A DNA stretch of 64,000 bases from Photobacterium arenosum (GCF_014841115.1 NZ_JACYTP010000005.1:1-64000); one strand, 5' to 3'. Shown: positions 24,744 through 33,802, numbered from the stretch's first letter. Made by a program: numbers and translations. The notes: generated by a model from the sequence alone, not told the origin.

Positions 24744-27596
24744 TTACTGCATGGGTTTTAAAGGATGAACCGGCATATTCAGTGTTTGTAATTGTGGCAA
24801 TAATGACTGTGCATCTCCCACCACAATAATTTGGTAATCCTTGGGATCAAACCATTTTGCCGCCAGCTCATTGAGCCTGTTTTTACTGATAGAAGCCGTG
24901 ATCGCATTACGCTGCGACACAAAATCATCTTCCAGCTGGTAAGTCATGATCTGCCGCAGCAAATCAGCTTTATCACTCGGCGTTTCATAGCTCAGTGCCT
25001 CTTGCTGACCTACCGCCAGACGCATAAAGGCCAGTTCTTCATCCGTCAGGCCATGACGGCTGTAATTCTCCAGCTCCTTCAGCATCTCTTTAATTGACGG
25101 TAAGGTCACATCCGCACGCACTTCGGCATAAAACACAGAGAGCCCGGCTTCTTTATTGCCGCTCTGATAACCACCGGCACCATAGGTGTATGCCTTATCC
25201 TCGCGCAGATTAAGATTAATCCGGCTGTTAAAATTGCCAGCCAGATTAAAGTTCGCCAGCTGGAGTTCGAACTGTTCACCCGTGGCATCGTACGGCAGGC
25301 CATTACGCACTAAGCGTACCGTACTTTGCGGCGCTCCCGGCTTATCAACCAGCCAGATTGCCGGTTTCGACCGGACAGGCAGCGCAGGGGTAACATAACT
25401 GGGTGCCGGCGCCCCCTGCCAGCTTGACAGAAATGACAGATGTGATGTCAGCTCTGCGGGCTGGACATCGCCAACGACGGCCAATTGTGCCCCATTGGGG
25501 GTGTAGAAGCGCTGATAAAACGCTTTGACATCGTCCAGTGTCATTGACTGAACCGACGCCAGCGTGCCATCCGAAGGACGACCAAACACAGTCTTGCCGT
25601 ACAACACCTCGCGGGTGGCCTGACTGACCAGCCAGCTCGGTCGCTGATGATCATACACCAGGCCTTCCAGCGCCTGTTGTTTGACCCGGGTAAAATCCTC
25701 TTCATTGAAGGCTGGTTCGAACAAACGCTCCTGCATAATAGCCAGCGTTTCATTGAGGTGCTTCTTCAGGGTAGTAACAGAAACAACAGACCCGTACATA
25801 CCTGATGAGAAGGTCACAGTACTGCCCAGCGTATCAAGGCGGGACACCAAATCTTCCGATGAATGGCGCTTGCTGTCTTCTGCCAGCATCGCAGCAGTGA
25901 GCTCGGCCAGCCCCTCTTTGCCAATAGGTTCATAGCGGCGGCCAGCCGGTAAAACCAATTGCAATTCCACGGTCGGGGTTTCATCGTACTGGGTGCCCAG
26001 CACTGCAATACCGTTAGCCAGCGTGAAGCGGTATAACTCTGGCACCTGAGCCGTAACCGGCTCTGAAGGCTGTGGCATCACTGAGCGGTCAAACCCTTCG
26101 CGCTGTGGCTCGCGCAGGTTCAGCTCATTGTCCTGAACGGATTTGTGCTCAGGAATAAGGCGATCTGCCGGACGGTAGTTGGCTTTGGCAGCGGCCATCT
26201 CTGTACGCCCGTTTGGCACAGTACTGAGCACCACTTTGGGCTGGTTCTCCACATAACGCCGGTATACCGCCTCCACGTCAGCGGGTTTAACGTTACGCAA
26301 ATTGGTCAGCTCGGTACCCAAACGGTTTGGATCACTGTAAAAGGTCTGGTAAGCCGCCAGCTGCGCCACTTTGCCATGCACACTTTGCAGGCCAAAAATG
26401 GCAGAGGCTTCAGCCATGCCTTTCATTTCATCAAGTTCTTGTTGGTTGACACCGCGCTGAGCCAGACTGCTGAGCACTGTGCTGACGTCGTCATAAATGC
26501 GGTCCAGCTGTCCTTGCTCACCACTCTGGCCGATGGCATAGACATACATAGTACAGGCCAGCTCACCACAGTCGTGATAGGCTCCGGCATCCACCACTTT
26601 TCCGGTTTTCACCAAGGCCTGGTACAAGATACTGTTCTTACCGCCCCCTATGACTTTCGCCAGCATATCCAGCGATGCATCATCCGGCGCCCCTTTGTGC
26701 GAGGTCGGCCATGCCATCATCAGCATAGGCTGCTGAATATTGTCTTCCAGGGTCAGGTATCGGTCAGCATCCAGCTTAACGGGCGCTTTCGGCGGATTAT
26801 CAACTTTCGGTCCACGCGGAATATCACCAAAATACTTCTGTACCCATGCCAGTGTTTCGGCTTTATCAATATCACCACCAATGGTCAGTGTGGCGTTATT
26901 CGGCCCGTACCAGCGCAGAAAGAAGGCTTTCAAATCGTTAACATCAACCCGGTCCAGATCGTCAACATAGCCGATAGGCTGCCACGAGTAAGGGTGTGTC
27001 CGCGGGAAAAGTGCCTCGCCAATCCGCTCACTCACCATGCCGTAAGGACGGTTCTCATAGCGTTGTGCACGCTCGTTTTTTACCGTGGCGCGCTGAATCT
27101 CAAATTTGTGCTGGGATACGGCACTCAGCAAAAAGCCCATGCGGTCTGATTCCAGCCAGAGCACTTTCTCCAGCTGATTCGACGGCACAGTTTCAAAGTA
27201 ATTGGTACGGTCACGGTTGGTTGTGCCATTCATCGTACCGCCGGCTTCGGTGATCAGGCGAAAGTGCTCCTGATCGCCGACATGTTTGGAGCCCTGGAAC
27301 ATCATGTGTTCGAAGAAATGGGCAAAACCTGACTTGCCTAATTGCTCGCGGGCTGATCCCACATGATAAGTCACATCCACATGCACGATAGGATCTGAGT
27401 TATCCTCATGCAGGATCACCGTCAGGCCATTATCCAGCACATATTTGCTGTAAGGGATCACGACTTCAGCGCTGGTGTCCGATACACTTTCGACAAAATG
27501 CACACCATCAGGCAATGACTGTGCCTGTTCGGGGGGCGTCTGACTGCTGCATCCGCTAAGGACCAGCAACACAAGGCTCAGAATCCGCTTTTGCAC
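24744..27596 (-). CDS. M16 family zinc metallopeptidase, predicted lipoprotein
   Basis: 950-aa insulinase-type protein with two M16 halves. The signal peptide MQKRILSLVLLVLSGC ends in a lipobox (Cys16), so the enzyme is likely anchored in the envelope. The N-terminal half has the inverted zinc motif HFFEH (His93, Glu96, His97) and the downstream Glu region VKNERAQRYENRPYG; the C-terminal half lacks an HxxEH and should be the non-catalytic clamp. Start is GTG 27596 with GAAGGAAGG before it; the open frame reaches 27734 without support. Substrate unknown; relatives include PqqL and YhjJ-like proteases. In E. coli gshA and yqaA are adjacent, so this gene is an insertion in that pair. Confidence 0.9.
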   Translation of the reverse strand: MQKRILSLVLLVLSGCSSQTPPEQAQSLPDGVHFVESVSDTSAEVVIPYSKYVLDNGLTVILHEDNSDPIVHVDVTYHVGSAREQLGKSGFAHFFEHMMFQGSKHVGDQEHFRLITEAGGTMNGTTNRDRTNYFETVPSNQLEKVLWLESDRMGFLLSAVSQHKFEIQRATVKNERAQRYENRPYGMVSERIGEALFPRTHPYSWQPIGYVDDLDRVDVNDLKAFFLRWYGPNNATLTIGGDIDKAETLAWVQKYFGDIPRGPKVDNPPKAPVKLDADRYLTLEDNIQQPMLMMAWPTSHKGAPDDASLDMLAKVIGGGKNSILYQALVKTGKVVDAGAYHDCGELACTMYVYAIGQSGEQGQLDRIYDDVSTVLSSLAQRGVNQQELDEMKGMAEASAIFGLQSVHGKVAQLAAYQTFYSDPNRLGTELTNLRNVKPADVEAVYRRYVENQPKVVLSTVPNGRTEMAAAKANYRPADRLIPEHKSVQDNELNLREPQREGFDRSVMPQPSEPVTAQVPELYRFTLANGIAVLGTQYDETPTVELQLVLPAGRRYEPIGKEGLAELTAAMLAEDSKRHSSEDLVSRLDTLGSTVTFSSGMYGSVVSVTTLKKHLNETLAIMQERLFEPAFNEEDFTRVKQQALEGLVYDHQRPSWLVSQATREVLYGKTVFGRPSDGTLASVQSMTLDDVKAFYQRFYTPNGAQLAVVGDVQPAELTSHLSFLSSWQGAPAPSYVTPALPVRSKPAIWLVDKPGAPQSTVRLVRNGLPYDATGEQFELQLANFNLAGNFNSRINLNLREDKAYTYGAGGYQSGNKEAGLSVFYAEVRADVTLPSIKEMLKELENYSRHGLTDEELAFMRLAVGQQEALSYETPSDKADLLRQIMTYQLEDDFVSQRNAITASISKNRLNELAAKWFDPKDYQIIVVGDAQSLLPQLQTLNMPVHPLKPMQ

Positions 27597-27631
27597 GTTC
27601 GCCTTCCTTCTATTAGTTTCAGAGTGAAAAA

Positions 27632-28054
27632 TCAAAACAGCAGCACCAGTATGACGTACCGCACGGCTTTGCCGATGAGAATAAACAAGGCACAGAGCCC
27701 TGCCCGCATCCGCAGCCAGCCTGCAGCCAGGCAAAGCGGATCACCTACAACAGGTACCCAACTGAGCAGCAGGCTCCAGTAACCGAATTTTTTTATCCAG
27801 GCAACAGCTTTAGTATGACTCTGATTTTCTTCAGAAGTTTTATCGGGTAAACAACGTCCCAGATAATAACTCACCATTCCACCGACAGTATTGCCCGCTG
27901 TGACAACGGTAACCAGCAACCATACCGGCTGTGACTGAGCACTGAGAGCCGCCAGAAGGCCGGCTTCCGAGCCTCCCGGCAGCAAAGTCGCGCTGAGTAA
28001 GCCAGTGAAAAACAGCCCCCACAACAGAGCTTCGCCAGACCAACTCCAATCCAT
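27632..28054 (-). CDS. yqaA: YqaA family (DedA-like) inner membrane protein
   Basis: 140-aa membrane protein (E. coli YqaA 142) of the SNARE-associated/DedA-related superfamily. Conserved: LLPGGSEAGLLAAL, TAGNTVGGMVSYYLGR, FGYWSLLLSWVPVVGDPLCLAAGWLRM. About four hydrophobic segments. The Arg and Gly residues of DedA loops are kept, but its transport function is unproven. It starts 4 nt after the oxidoreductase stop, so the two are probably co-transcribed. Confidence 0.9.
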   Translation of the reverse strand: MDWSWSGEALLWGLFFTGLLSATLLPGGSEAGLLAALSAQSQPVWLLVTVVTAGNTVGGMVSYYLGRCLPDKTSEENQSHTKAVAWIKKFGYWSLLLSWVPVVGDPLCLAAGWLRMRAGLCALFILIGKAVRYVILVLLF

Positions 28055-28057
28055 TCG

Positions 28058-29008
28058 TCAGTCTTTCATTACCAGAACTATTTTGCCGCGGGTACGACCC
28101 GTTTCTATCTGACGGTGTGCCTCCGCGCCCAGCACAAGCGGGAACTGCTCTGTTATCAACACTGTCAGATCACCTTCTGCCATCATAGCCAGCATCTGAT
28201 CGTTCTGCGCCACCGAAGGGGATACCAGCATACCTTGTGCATGCAAGCCGATGACTTTTGCCGCTGCGGTCACACTCTCTGCCGTGATGGTCGGCACAGT
28301 CACCACACGACCGCCCGGTTTAACACAAGACAAAGCTGCCACGCCTATTTCGCCTCCAACCAGATCGATCAACACATCCACCGCCTGTAGCTGAGCTGCC
28401 AGCTCACCTTTTTGGTAATCCACCGCTTGTGCGCCCAGAGAGGAGACGAAATCCTGATTATCCGCCGAACAACTGGCCACGACCTCAGCACCTTTGTGGC
28501 ATGCCAACTGTATCGCCAGATGACCCACTCCACCAGCACCGGCTAAGATCAAGACCCGCTCACCGGCCTGCACTGATGCTTTTTCCAGTGCCTGCCAGGC
28601 CGTTTGCCCCGCCAAAGGTAACGCCGCCGCTTCTGCTAAGGGTACACCATCCGGCACCGGACTCAGGCTGTCCGCCTCAGCCAGTACCTGCGTACTGTAT
28701 CCACCGCCTTGCAAAGGAAACCCGATAAAGCCGCACACTCTCTGCCCTGCGCTCCATTCAGTGACCTCCTCGCCAACGGCGGCGATGACGCCGGCAACAT
28801 CATAGCCCGGCACCCAAGGCAGCTTGTCCCGGTTTTGCTGCGCAGCCCAACCTAAGCCTGCCCGGGTTTTGGCATCAATAGGATTGACGCCTGAATAAGC
28901 CACATCGATCAGCACCTGCCGCCCTTCCGGCGCAGGGATCTCGACCGATTGCAGCTGAAGACAGTGGACATCGCCAAAGGCAGTAATAGCAAGCTGTTGA
29001 GTTGTCAT
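28058..29008 (-). CDS. Medium-chain dehydrogenase/reductase, quinone oxidoreductase-like
   Basis: 316-aa NADP-dependent oxidoreductase of the zinc-independent MDR family. The N-terminal GroES-like domain (YSGVNPIDAKTRAG, PWVPGYDVAGVIAAVG) is followed by the Rossmann fold with LILAGAGGVGHLAIQLACHKGAEVVAS. Catalytic zinc Cys/His ligands are not evident, pointing to quinone or alkenal reductase activity rather than alcohol dehydrogenase. AAGGAAAA precedes ATG 29008. Physiological substrate unknown. Confidence 0.88.
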   Translation of the reverse strand: MTTQQLAITAFGDVHCLQLQSVEIPAPEGRQVLIDVAYSGVNPIDAKTRAGLGWAAQQNRDKLPWVPGYDVAGVIAAVGEEVTEWSAGQRVCGFIGFPLQGGGYSTQVLAEADSLSPVPDGVPLAEAAALPLAGQTAWQALEKASVQAGERVLILAGAGGVGHLAIQLACHKGAEVVASCSADNQDFVSSLGAQAVDYQKGELAAQLQAVDVLIDLVGGEIGVAALSCVKPGGRVVTVPTITAESVTAAAKVIGLHAQGMLVSPSVAQNDQMLAMMAEGDLTVLITEQFPLVLGAEAHRQIETGRTRGKIVLVMKD

Positions 29009-29149
29009 GGTTATTTTCCTTCTAAATCCGGTGGAATCCTTAGCCTTATCATCGCAAGGCAAGCCAAAACTACCCCTTTCCACACAGAAATACCAGTGGT
29101 TGCAGGCAAGGCTCAGAAGAGAAACGGAGAAACGGGAAATACAGACAAT

Positions 29150-29174
29150 AAAAAACCCAGCCGGGGCTGGGTTT
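29150..29174 (-). terminator. Terminator of the tRNA array
   Basis: Stem AAACCCAGCC / GGCTGGGTTT with a short GG loop, then TTTTATT on the minus strand, 8 bp after the last tRNA. Confidence 0.9.
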
Positions 29175-29181
29175 ATAAGGA

Positions 29182-29258
29182 TGGCGCGTCCGGGAGGATT
29201 CGAACCTCCGACCGCCTGGTTCGTAGCCAGGTACTCTATCCAGCTGAGCTACGGACGC
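29182..29258 (-). tRNA. tRNA-Arg(ACG), acceptor variant A
   Basis: 77 nt with encoded CCA; anticodon loop CTACGAA; acceptor GCGTCCG / CGGACGC. Last gene of the array, directly before the terminator. A34 should be edited to inosine by TadA, so the tRNA reads CGU, CGC and CGA. Confidence 0.97.
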
Positions 29259-29295
29259 GCAGAGCAGATGCGTGAAAAATCACGACTTGAAATGA

Positions 29296-29372
29296 TGGCG
29301 CGCTCGGGAGGATTCGAACCTCCGACCGCCTGGTTCGTAGCCAGGTACTCTATCCAGCTGAGCTACGAGCGC
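29296..29372 (-). tRNA. tRNA-Arg(ACG), acceptor variant B
   Basis: 77 nt with encoded CCA; body as in variant A, but acceptor GCGCTCG / CGAGCGC. Pairs 4-69 and 5-68 are exchanged (U-A to C-G and C-G to U-A) with full compensation. Confidence 0.97.
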
Positions 29373-29419
29373 GCAGAATCAGTTTTTGAAGTAGCAGTCC
29401 ATTGATACTTGATCAAATA

Positions 29420-29496
29420 TGGCGCGTCCGGGAGGATTCGAACCTCCGACCGCCTGGTTCGTAGCCAGGTACTCTATCCAGCTGAGCTACGGACGC
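29420..29496 (-). tRNA. tRNA-Arg(ACG), acceptor variant A
   Basis: 77 nt with CCA; same sequence as the copy at 29182. Second gene of the third repeat unit. Confidence 0.97.
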
Positions 29497-29543
29497 GCAG
29501 GGTCTCACACAATATCTAAAGGGACTCTAGCTATTGGGAAGAA

Positions 29544-29635
29544 TGGCGGTGAAGGAGGGATTCGAACCCTCGATACGGGATAAACCGTATACTCCCTTAG
29601 CAGGGGAGCGCCTTCAGCCTCTCGGCCACCTCACC
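29544..29635 (-). tRNA. tRNA-Ser(GCU)
   Basis: 92 nt with CCA; anticodon loop CTGCTAA, a long class II variable arm (TACGGTTTATCCCGTA) and acceptor GGTGAGG / CTTCACC with one G-U. Reads AGU and AGC; homologous to E. coli serV. Confidence 0.97.
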
Positions 29636-29645
29636 ACACAAATAA

Positions 29646-29722
29646 TGGCGCGCTCGGGAGGATTCGAACCTCCGACCGCCTGGTTCGTAGCCAGGTACTC
29701 TATCCAGCTGAGCTACGAGCGC
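29646..29722 (-). tRNA. tRNA-Arg(ACG), acceptor variant B
   Basis: 77 nt with CCA; acceptor GCGCTCG / CGAGCGC. Only 10 bp separate it from the following Ser gene. Confidence 0.97.
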
Positions 29723-29768
29723 GCAGAAACTTGTGTTTTCACAATGTCTGACATTGCGATTTAAATAA

Positions 29769-29845
29769 TGGCGCGTCCGGGAGGATTCGAACCTCCGACC
29801 GCCTGGTTCGTAGCCAGGTACTCTATCCAGCTGAGCTACGGACGC
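29769..29845 (-). tRNA. tRNA-Arg(ACG), acceptor variant A
   Basis: 77 nt with CCA; acceptor GCGTCCG / CGGACGC. Second gene of the middle repeat unit. Confidence 0.97.
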
Positions 29846-29889
29846 GCAGGTTTTACTTCTTGCTTTCAGTCATCACACTGAAGAAAGAA

Positions 29890-29981
29890 TGGCGGTGAAG
29901 GAGGGATTCGAACCCTCGATACGGGATAAACCGTATACTCCCTTAGCAGGGGAGCGCCTTCAGCCTCTCGGCCACCTCACC
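29890..29981 (-). tRNA. tRNA-Ser(GCU)
   Basis: 92 nt with CCA, identical by eye to the copy at 29544; first gene of the middle repeat unit. Confidence 0.97.
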
Positions 29982-29992
29982 ACACTGTATAA

Positions 29993-30069
29993 TGGCGCGC
30001 TCGGGAGGATTCGAACCTCCGACCGCCTGGTTCGTAGCCAGGTACTCTATCCAGCTGAGCTACGAGCGC
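29993..30069 (-). tRNA. tRNA-Arg(ACG), acceptor variant B
   Basis: 77 nt with CCA; acceptor GCGCTCG / CGAGCGC. Third gene of the first repeat unit. Confidence 0.97.
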
Positions 30070-30116
30070 GCAGAAACAGTTATTCAGCAGAGCCCTTGAG
30101 CCCTGCTTCTGAAATA

Positions 30117-30193
30117 TGGCGCGTCCGGGAGGATTCGAACCTCCGACCGCCTGGTTCGTAGCCAGGTACTCTATCCAGCTGAGCTACGGACGC
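30117..30193 (-). tRNA. tRNA-Arg(ACG), acceptor variant A
   Basis: 77 nt with CCA; acceptor GCGTCCG / CGGACGC. Second gene transcribed in the array. Confidence 0.97.
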
Positions 30194-30234
30194 GCAATTT
30201 GCAAATACCACTTCTTTCAAGCTGTTGAAAGGAA

Positions 30235-30326
30235 TGGCGGTGAAGGAGGGATTCGAACCCTCGATACGGGATAAACCGTATACTCCCTTAGCAGGGGAGC
30301 GCCTTCAGCCTCTCGGCCACCTCACC
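30235..30326 (-). tRNA. tRNA-Ser(GCU), first gene of the array
   Basis: 92 nt with CCA; promoter-proximal, its 5' end about 10 nt after the predicted transcription start. Confidence 0.97.
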
Positions 30327-30341
30327 GTCTTGCGGTCGCTC

Positions 30342-30369
30342 ATATTACTGTCAGGCAAAAATAAGTCAA
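30342..30369 (-). promoter_or_regulatory. Promoter of the tRNA array
   Basis: The minus strand shows TTGACT (30364-30369), a 16-bp spacer and TAATAT (30342-30347), then a GC-rich discriminator (GAGCGACCGC). The GC discriminator and short spacer are typical of stringently controlled stable-RNA promoters. Confidence 0.75.
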
Positions 30370-30501
30370 ACACTTTATTGAGAAAAAGCGCCTTTCCATC
30401 GCTGGCTGAACACTTAATCACCAAACCGCTATCAAAAGCTTCCCGGGTGGTGACTTCGTCATAATTTTCACTGACCTGGCGCGTTGTCTGCGGCCAAAAA
30501 C

Positions 30502-30528
30502 AAAAAAGGCCAGCTAATTAGCCGACCT
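30502..30528 (-). terminator. Intrinsic terminator after csrA
   Basis: Stem AGGTCGGCT / AGCTGGCCT (9 bp with two wobbles), loop AATT, then six T's on the minus strand, 17 bp after the csrA stop. It separates csrA from the tRNA promoter. Confidence 0.85.
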
Positions 30529-30544
30529 CTTTATAAAACAGGAA

Positions 30545-30742
30545 TTAGTAGTTACCTGAACCCTGTGTTCCGGTATCTTTTTCTGCCTGTATACGCATGT
30601 AGATCTCTTCACGGTGAACAGACACTTCTTTCGGCGCATTAACACCGATGCGAACCTGATTTCCCTTTACGCCAAGTACGGTCACGGTTACTTCGTCACC
30701 GATCATTAGCGTCTCACCTACGCGACGAGTCAAAATTAGCAT
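30545..30742 (-). CDS. csrA: Carbon storage regulator CsrA
   Basis: 65-aa RNA-binding dimer that controls translation and stability of mRNAs bearing ANGGA motifs; central to virulence, motility and carbon flow in vibrios. The core [48 protein letters not shown] is essentially the E. coli sequence; the C-terminal tail ([17 protein letters not shown]) is 4 aa longer. The ribosome binding site AAGGAG is itself a CsrA-type GGA motif, compatible with autorepression. BarA, which drives the antagonist sRNAs of CsrA through UvrY, is encoded in the same window. Confidence 0.98.
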   Translation of the reverse strand: MLILTRRVGETLMIGDEVTVTVLGVKGNQVRIGVNAPKEVSVHREEIYMRIQAEKDTGTQGSGNY

Positions 30743-30799
30743 TCGATTGCTCCTTGAGTAATCTTACTTGTAATTAGTGTTTATAAAGCTTTTTTATAC

Positions 30800-30852
30800 A
30801 AAAAAGCCCATAGAGTTCATGGTCACTGCTCAAGAAACAGCGAGAAGTGGGC
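30800..30852 (-). terminator. Terminator-like hairpin inside the csrA leader
   Basis: On the minus strand GCCCA (30848-30852) pairs with TGGGC (30806-30810), enclosing a smaller stem TCGCTG / CAGTGA, and is followed by six T's (30800-30805). Located between the upstream promoter and csrA, it could terminate alaS transcripts or act as an attenuator of csrA. Confidence 0.5.
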
Positions 30853-30984
30853 GATTATCCAGACTTTAACAATCAACCACAAACATTTTCTGCATCTGGC
30901 GTACCACTCAGATCAGGCCCAAAAACTGTACTCGACCACTCGCCATTACATATTCTGTCAGGTTCAACGACTCAATTGTCTGTA

Positions 30985-30993
30985 ATTATAGCA
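30985..30993 (-). promoter_or_regulatory. Extended -10 promoter upstream of csrA
   Basis: The minus strand reads TGCTATAAT, a perfect extended -10, with no convincing -35 at 16-18 bp. The predicted start is near 30978. In E. coli csrA has several promoters; others closer to the gene may exist here. Confidence 0.6.
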
Positions 30994-31071
30994 CTTTTTG
31001 AATGATTGATGTCGACTGTACCACAGTCAACACCAACACTTAAGTCGCCGTTCTGCAATCAAGGCGCTTCG

Positions 31072-33696
31072 TTACAGACGCTCGGTCAGCCAAGGCGACA
31101 CACTTTCCAGCGCGGCGGGTAACGCCCCAGCATCTGTACCGCCTGCCTGAGCCATATCAGGACGACCACCGCCTTTGCCGCCAACCTGCTGAGCCACCAT
31201 ATTCACCAGATCGCCAGCTTTCACTTTCGCGATCACATCTTTGGTGACTCCAGCGATCAGGCCAACCTTGCCGTCACTGACATTACCTAAGACAACAACG
31301 CCGCTTCCCAGCTTGTTTTTCAGCTCGTCTACCATACCACGCAGTGCTTTGTTATCTGCACCGTCCAGCTTAGCAATCAAGACCTTAGTACCATTAATTT
31401 CTTGCACCTGATTAATCAGATCAGCACTTTCCTGGGCAGCCAGCTTGTCTTTCAGTTGCTGGATTTCTTTCTCCAGTTGCTTACTGTGGGTAACCAAAGC
31501 ATTCACTTTGATGGCAACAGACGCTGAATCCGATTTCACCAGACTGGCCGTTTCGGCCAACAGACTGTCTTGCTCATGCAGCACCTCGATGGCGCCTTCA
31601 CCTGTCACAGCTTCGATACGACGGACACCCGCGGCAATTCCCCCTTCCGACACTATCTTGAACAGGCCAATATCACCGGTCTGGCGGGCATGAATACCAC
31701 CGCACAGCTCAGTCGAGAAGTCACCCATGCTCAGTACGCGCACTTGGTCATCATACTTCTCTCCAAACAGCGCCATCGCCCCTTTGGATTTTGCGGATTC
31801 AATGTCCATGACATTGGTTTCAATCACATGGTTCAGGCGGATTTGTTCGTTAACAATGCGTTCAATCTTGCGCAATTGCTCAGGTTTGACTGATTCCAGG
31901 TGCGAGAAGTCAAAACGCAGGCTATCAGGTTTCACCAGTGAGCCTTTTTGAGCCACGTGCTCACCCAGCTCCTGACGCAGTGCCGCATGCAGCAGGTGCG
32001 TGGCAGAGTGGTTCAGACTGATAGCCGCACGGCGCTTAGCATCAACCAGGGCATTCACACGATCACCCACAGACAAAGATCCTTCGCTCAGGGTGCCCTG
32101 ATGGCCAATAGCGTCGCCAAACTTCTGCGTGTCTTCAACGGTGAAAACCACACCCTTGGCGGAAAGCAGTCCTGTGTCGCCACACTGACCACCAGATTCA
32201 GCATAAAACGGTGTGTGATCCAGAATGATCAGCGCTTTGTCGCCGGCAGCCACAGTGTCCACCGCTTCACCGTCACGGAAAAGCGCCACAATCTGACCTT
32301 CACCCTGAGTGCCGTCGTAGCCGCAAAACTCAGTTTCCGCATCCACTTTCACGCTGTCGTTATAATCAACGCCGAACTGACCGGCTTCACGGGCACGCTG
32401 ACGCTGAGCTTCCATGGCATTGTTGAAGCCTTCTTCATCAATGCTGAAACCACGCTCACGAGCGACATCGTTGGTCAGATCAGCAGGGAAACCATAGGTA
32501 TCGTACAGTTTAAAGACAGTTTCACCGTCCAGCACTTTGCCATCCAATGCGTCAATCGCTTCATTCAGGATCGACATACCGCGATCCAGCGTACGACCAA
32601 AGTTTTCTTCTTCGATCTTCAACACTTTCTCAACCATAGCCTGTTGCTGTTTCAGCGTCTCACCCGCGCTGCCCATGACCTCAGCCAGAGGACCGACAAG
32701 CTTGTGGAAGAAAGCACCGGTTGCACCCAGTTTGTTGCCGTGGCGTACCGCGCGACGAATGATACGGCGCAGAACATAACCGCGGCCTTCGTTAGACGGC
32801 ATCACACCATCCACAATCAGGAAAGCACAGGAACGAATATGGTCAGCAACAACCCGCAGAGACTGGTTAGTCAGATCGTCATAGCCAATCACAGAAGCCG
32901 CTTCTTTGATCAGCGCCTGAAAGATATCTATTTCATAGTTTGAGTGAACGCTTTGCATGATGGCCGCCAAACGCTCGATCCCCATCCCCGTGTCCACAGA
33001 AGGCTTAGGCAGCGAATCCATCTGGCCGTCAGCCTGGCGGTTAAACTGCATGAAAACGATATTCCAGATCTCAATAAAGCGATCGCCGTCTTCTTCCGGC
33101 GAACCCGGAGGACCACCCCAGATATGATCACCGTGATCGTAGAAAATTTCAGTGCAAGGTCCGCACGGGCCGGTGTCGCCCATCTGCCAGAAGTTATCAG
33201 ACTCGTATGCCTTACCGCCGGTTTTGTCGCCAATGCGGATAATACGATCTTCCGGTAAGCCAATAACCTTGTGCCAGATATTAAAGGCCTCATCATCGGT
33301 CTGATACACAGTGACCAGCAAACGCTCTTTCGGCAGTTTCAGCACACCGGTCAGAAATTCCCAGCCATACTGAATTGCTTCTTCTTTGAAATAATCACCA
33401 AAGCTGAAATTACCCAGCATTTCAAAGAAGGTATGGTGACGGGCAGTAAAGCCGACATTCTCCAGGTCATTGTGTTTACCACCAGCACGTACACAGCGCT
33501 GCGCCGTGGTCGCTCGGGAGTAATTACGCTTTTCCAGACCCAGGAAAGTATCTTTAAACTGGTTCATACCTGCATTTGTAAACAGCAGGGTCGGGTCGTT
33601 GGCGGGAACCAGCGACGAACTTTCGACTATCTGGTGGCCTTTGCTTTCAAAAAACGTAAGAAACGCACGGCGAATCTCATCAGTGCTCATGTACAT
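31072..33696 (-). CDS. alaS: Alanyl-tRNA synthetase
   Basis: Class II synthetase charging tRNA-Ala, 874 aa (E. coli 876). The N-terminal aminoacylation domain has [21 protein letters not shown] and the [20 protein letters not shown] motif; the editing domain carries zinc ligands in [11 protein letters not shown] and [10 protein letters not shown]; the C-terminal C-Ala domain ends [17 protein letters not shown]. The start MYMSTDE is the usual Vibrio form; MSTDE two codons later is possible. It follows recA-recX on the same strand but has its own promoter. Confidence 0.98.
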   Translation of the reverse strand: MYMSTDEIRRAFLTFFESKGHQIVESSSLVPANDPTLLFTNAGMNQFKDTFLGLEKRNYSRATTAQRCVRAGGKHNDLENVGFTARHHTFFEMLGNFSFGDYFKEEAIQYGWEFLTGVLKLPKERLLVTVYQTDDEAFNIWHKVIGLPEDRIIRIGDKTGGKAYESDNFWQMGDTGPCGPCTEIFYDHGDHIWGGPPGSPEEDGDRFIEIWNIVFMQFNRQADGQMDSLPKPSVDTGMGIERLAAIMQSVHSNYEIDIFQALIKEAASVIGYDDLTNQSLRVVADHIRSCAFLIVDGVMPSNEGRGYVLRRIIRRAVRHGNKLGATGAFFHKLVGPLAEVMGSAGETLKQQQAMVEKVLKIEEENFGRTLDRGMSILNEAIDALDGKVLDGETVFKLYDTYGFPADLTNDVARERGFSIDEEGFNNAMEAQRQRAREAGQFGVDYNDSVKVDAETEFCGYDGTQGEGQIVALFRDGEAVDTVAAGDKALIILDHTPFYAESGGQCGDTGLLSAKGVVFTVEDTQKFGDAIGHQGTLSEGSLSVGDRVNALVDAKRRAAISLNHSATHLLHAALRQELGEHVAQKGSLVKPDSLRFDFSHLESVKPEQLRKIERIVNEQIRLNHVIETNVMDIESAKSKGAMALFGEKYDDQVRVLSMGDFSTELCGGIHARQTGDIGLFKIVSEGGIAAGVRRIEAVTGEGAIEVLHEQDSLLAETASLVKSDSASVAIKVNALVTHSKQLEKEIQQLKDKLAAQESADLINQVQEINGTKVLIAKLDGADNKALRGMVDELKNKLGSGVVVLGNVSDGKVGLIAGVTKDVIAKVKAGDLVNMVAQQVGGKGGGRPDMAQAGGTDAGALPAALESVSPWLTERL

Positions 33697-33802
33697 TTGA
33701 CAATCCTGAATAATGCTGTGTTAATCCCCCTGCCTGCAACTGCGCCCCAGTTGCCTGCTGCCAAACAACAAAGTTCAGCTAACATGCAGGTTTAATCAAT
33801 CT

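Larger units (their letters stand above)
29182..30326 (-). repeat. Tandem triplicated tRNA unit Ser-ArgA-ArgB
   Basis: In transcription order the array reads Ser, ArgA, ArgB three times, then a final ArgA. The Ser genes start 345-346 bp apart, so the unit period is about 345 bp. tRNA parts are identical between copies apart from the ArgA/ArgB acceptor swap, while the spacers differ, indicating old duplications with tRNA homogenisation. E. coli has one Ser and four Arg genes at the same place (between csrA and its downstream neighbours). Confidence 0.9.
30743..31071 (-). other. alaS-csrA intergenic region: long csrA leader
   Basis: This 329-bp gap has no ORF of note. Reading toward csrA it holds an extended -10 promoter (30985-30993), a leader of about 235 nt containing at least one extra GGA (TCTGGAT), a terminator-like structure (30800-30852) and the SD/GGA element just before csrA. 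Confidence 0.6.

Noticed and set aside
29007-30464. Several plus-strand ORFs across the tRNA array with repeated peptides such as GGFEPPTAWFVARYS
   Set aside because: They are translations of the antisense strand of tandem tRNA genes; repetition comes from the tRNA sequence, not from a protein family.
31948-32943. 331-codon open frame opposite alaS (and the 334-codon frame at 26145-27149 opposite the M16 gene)
   Set aside because: Antisense shadows with no recognisable domains.
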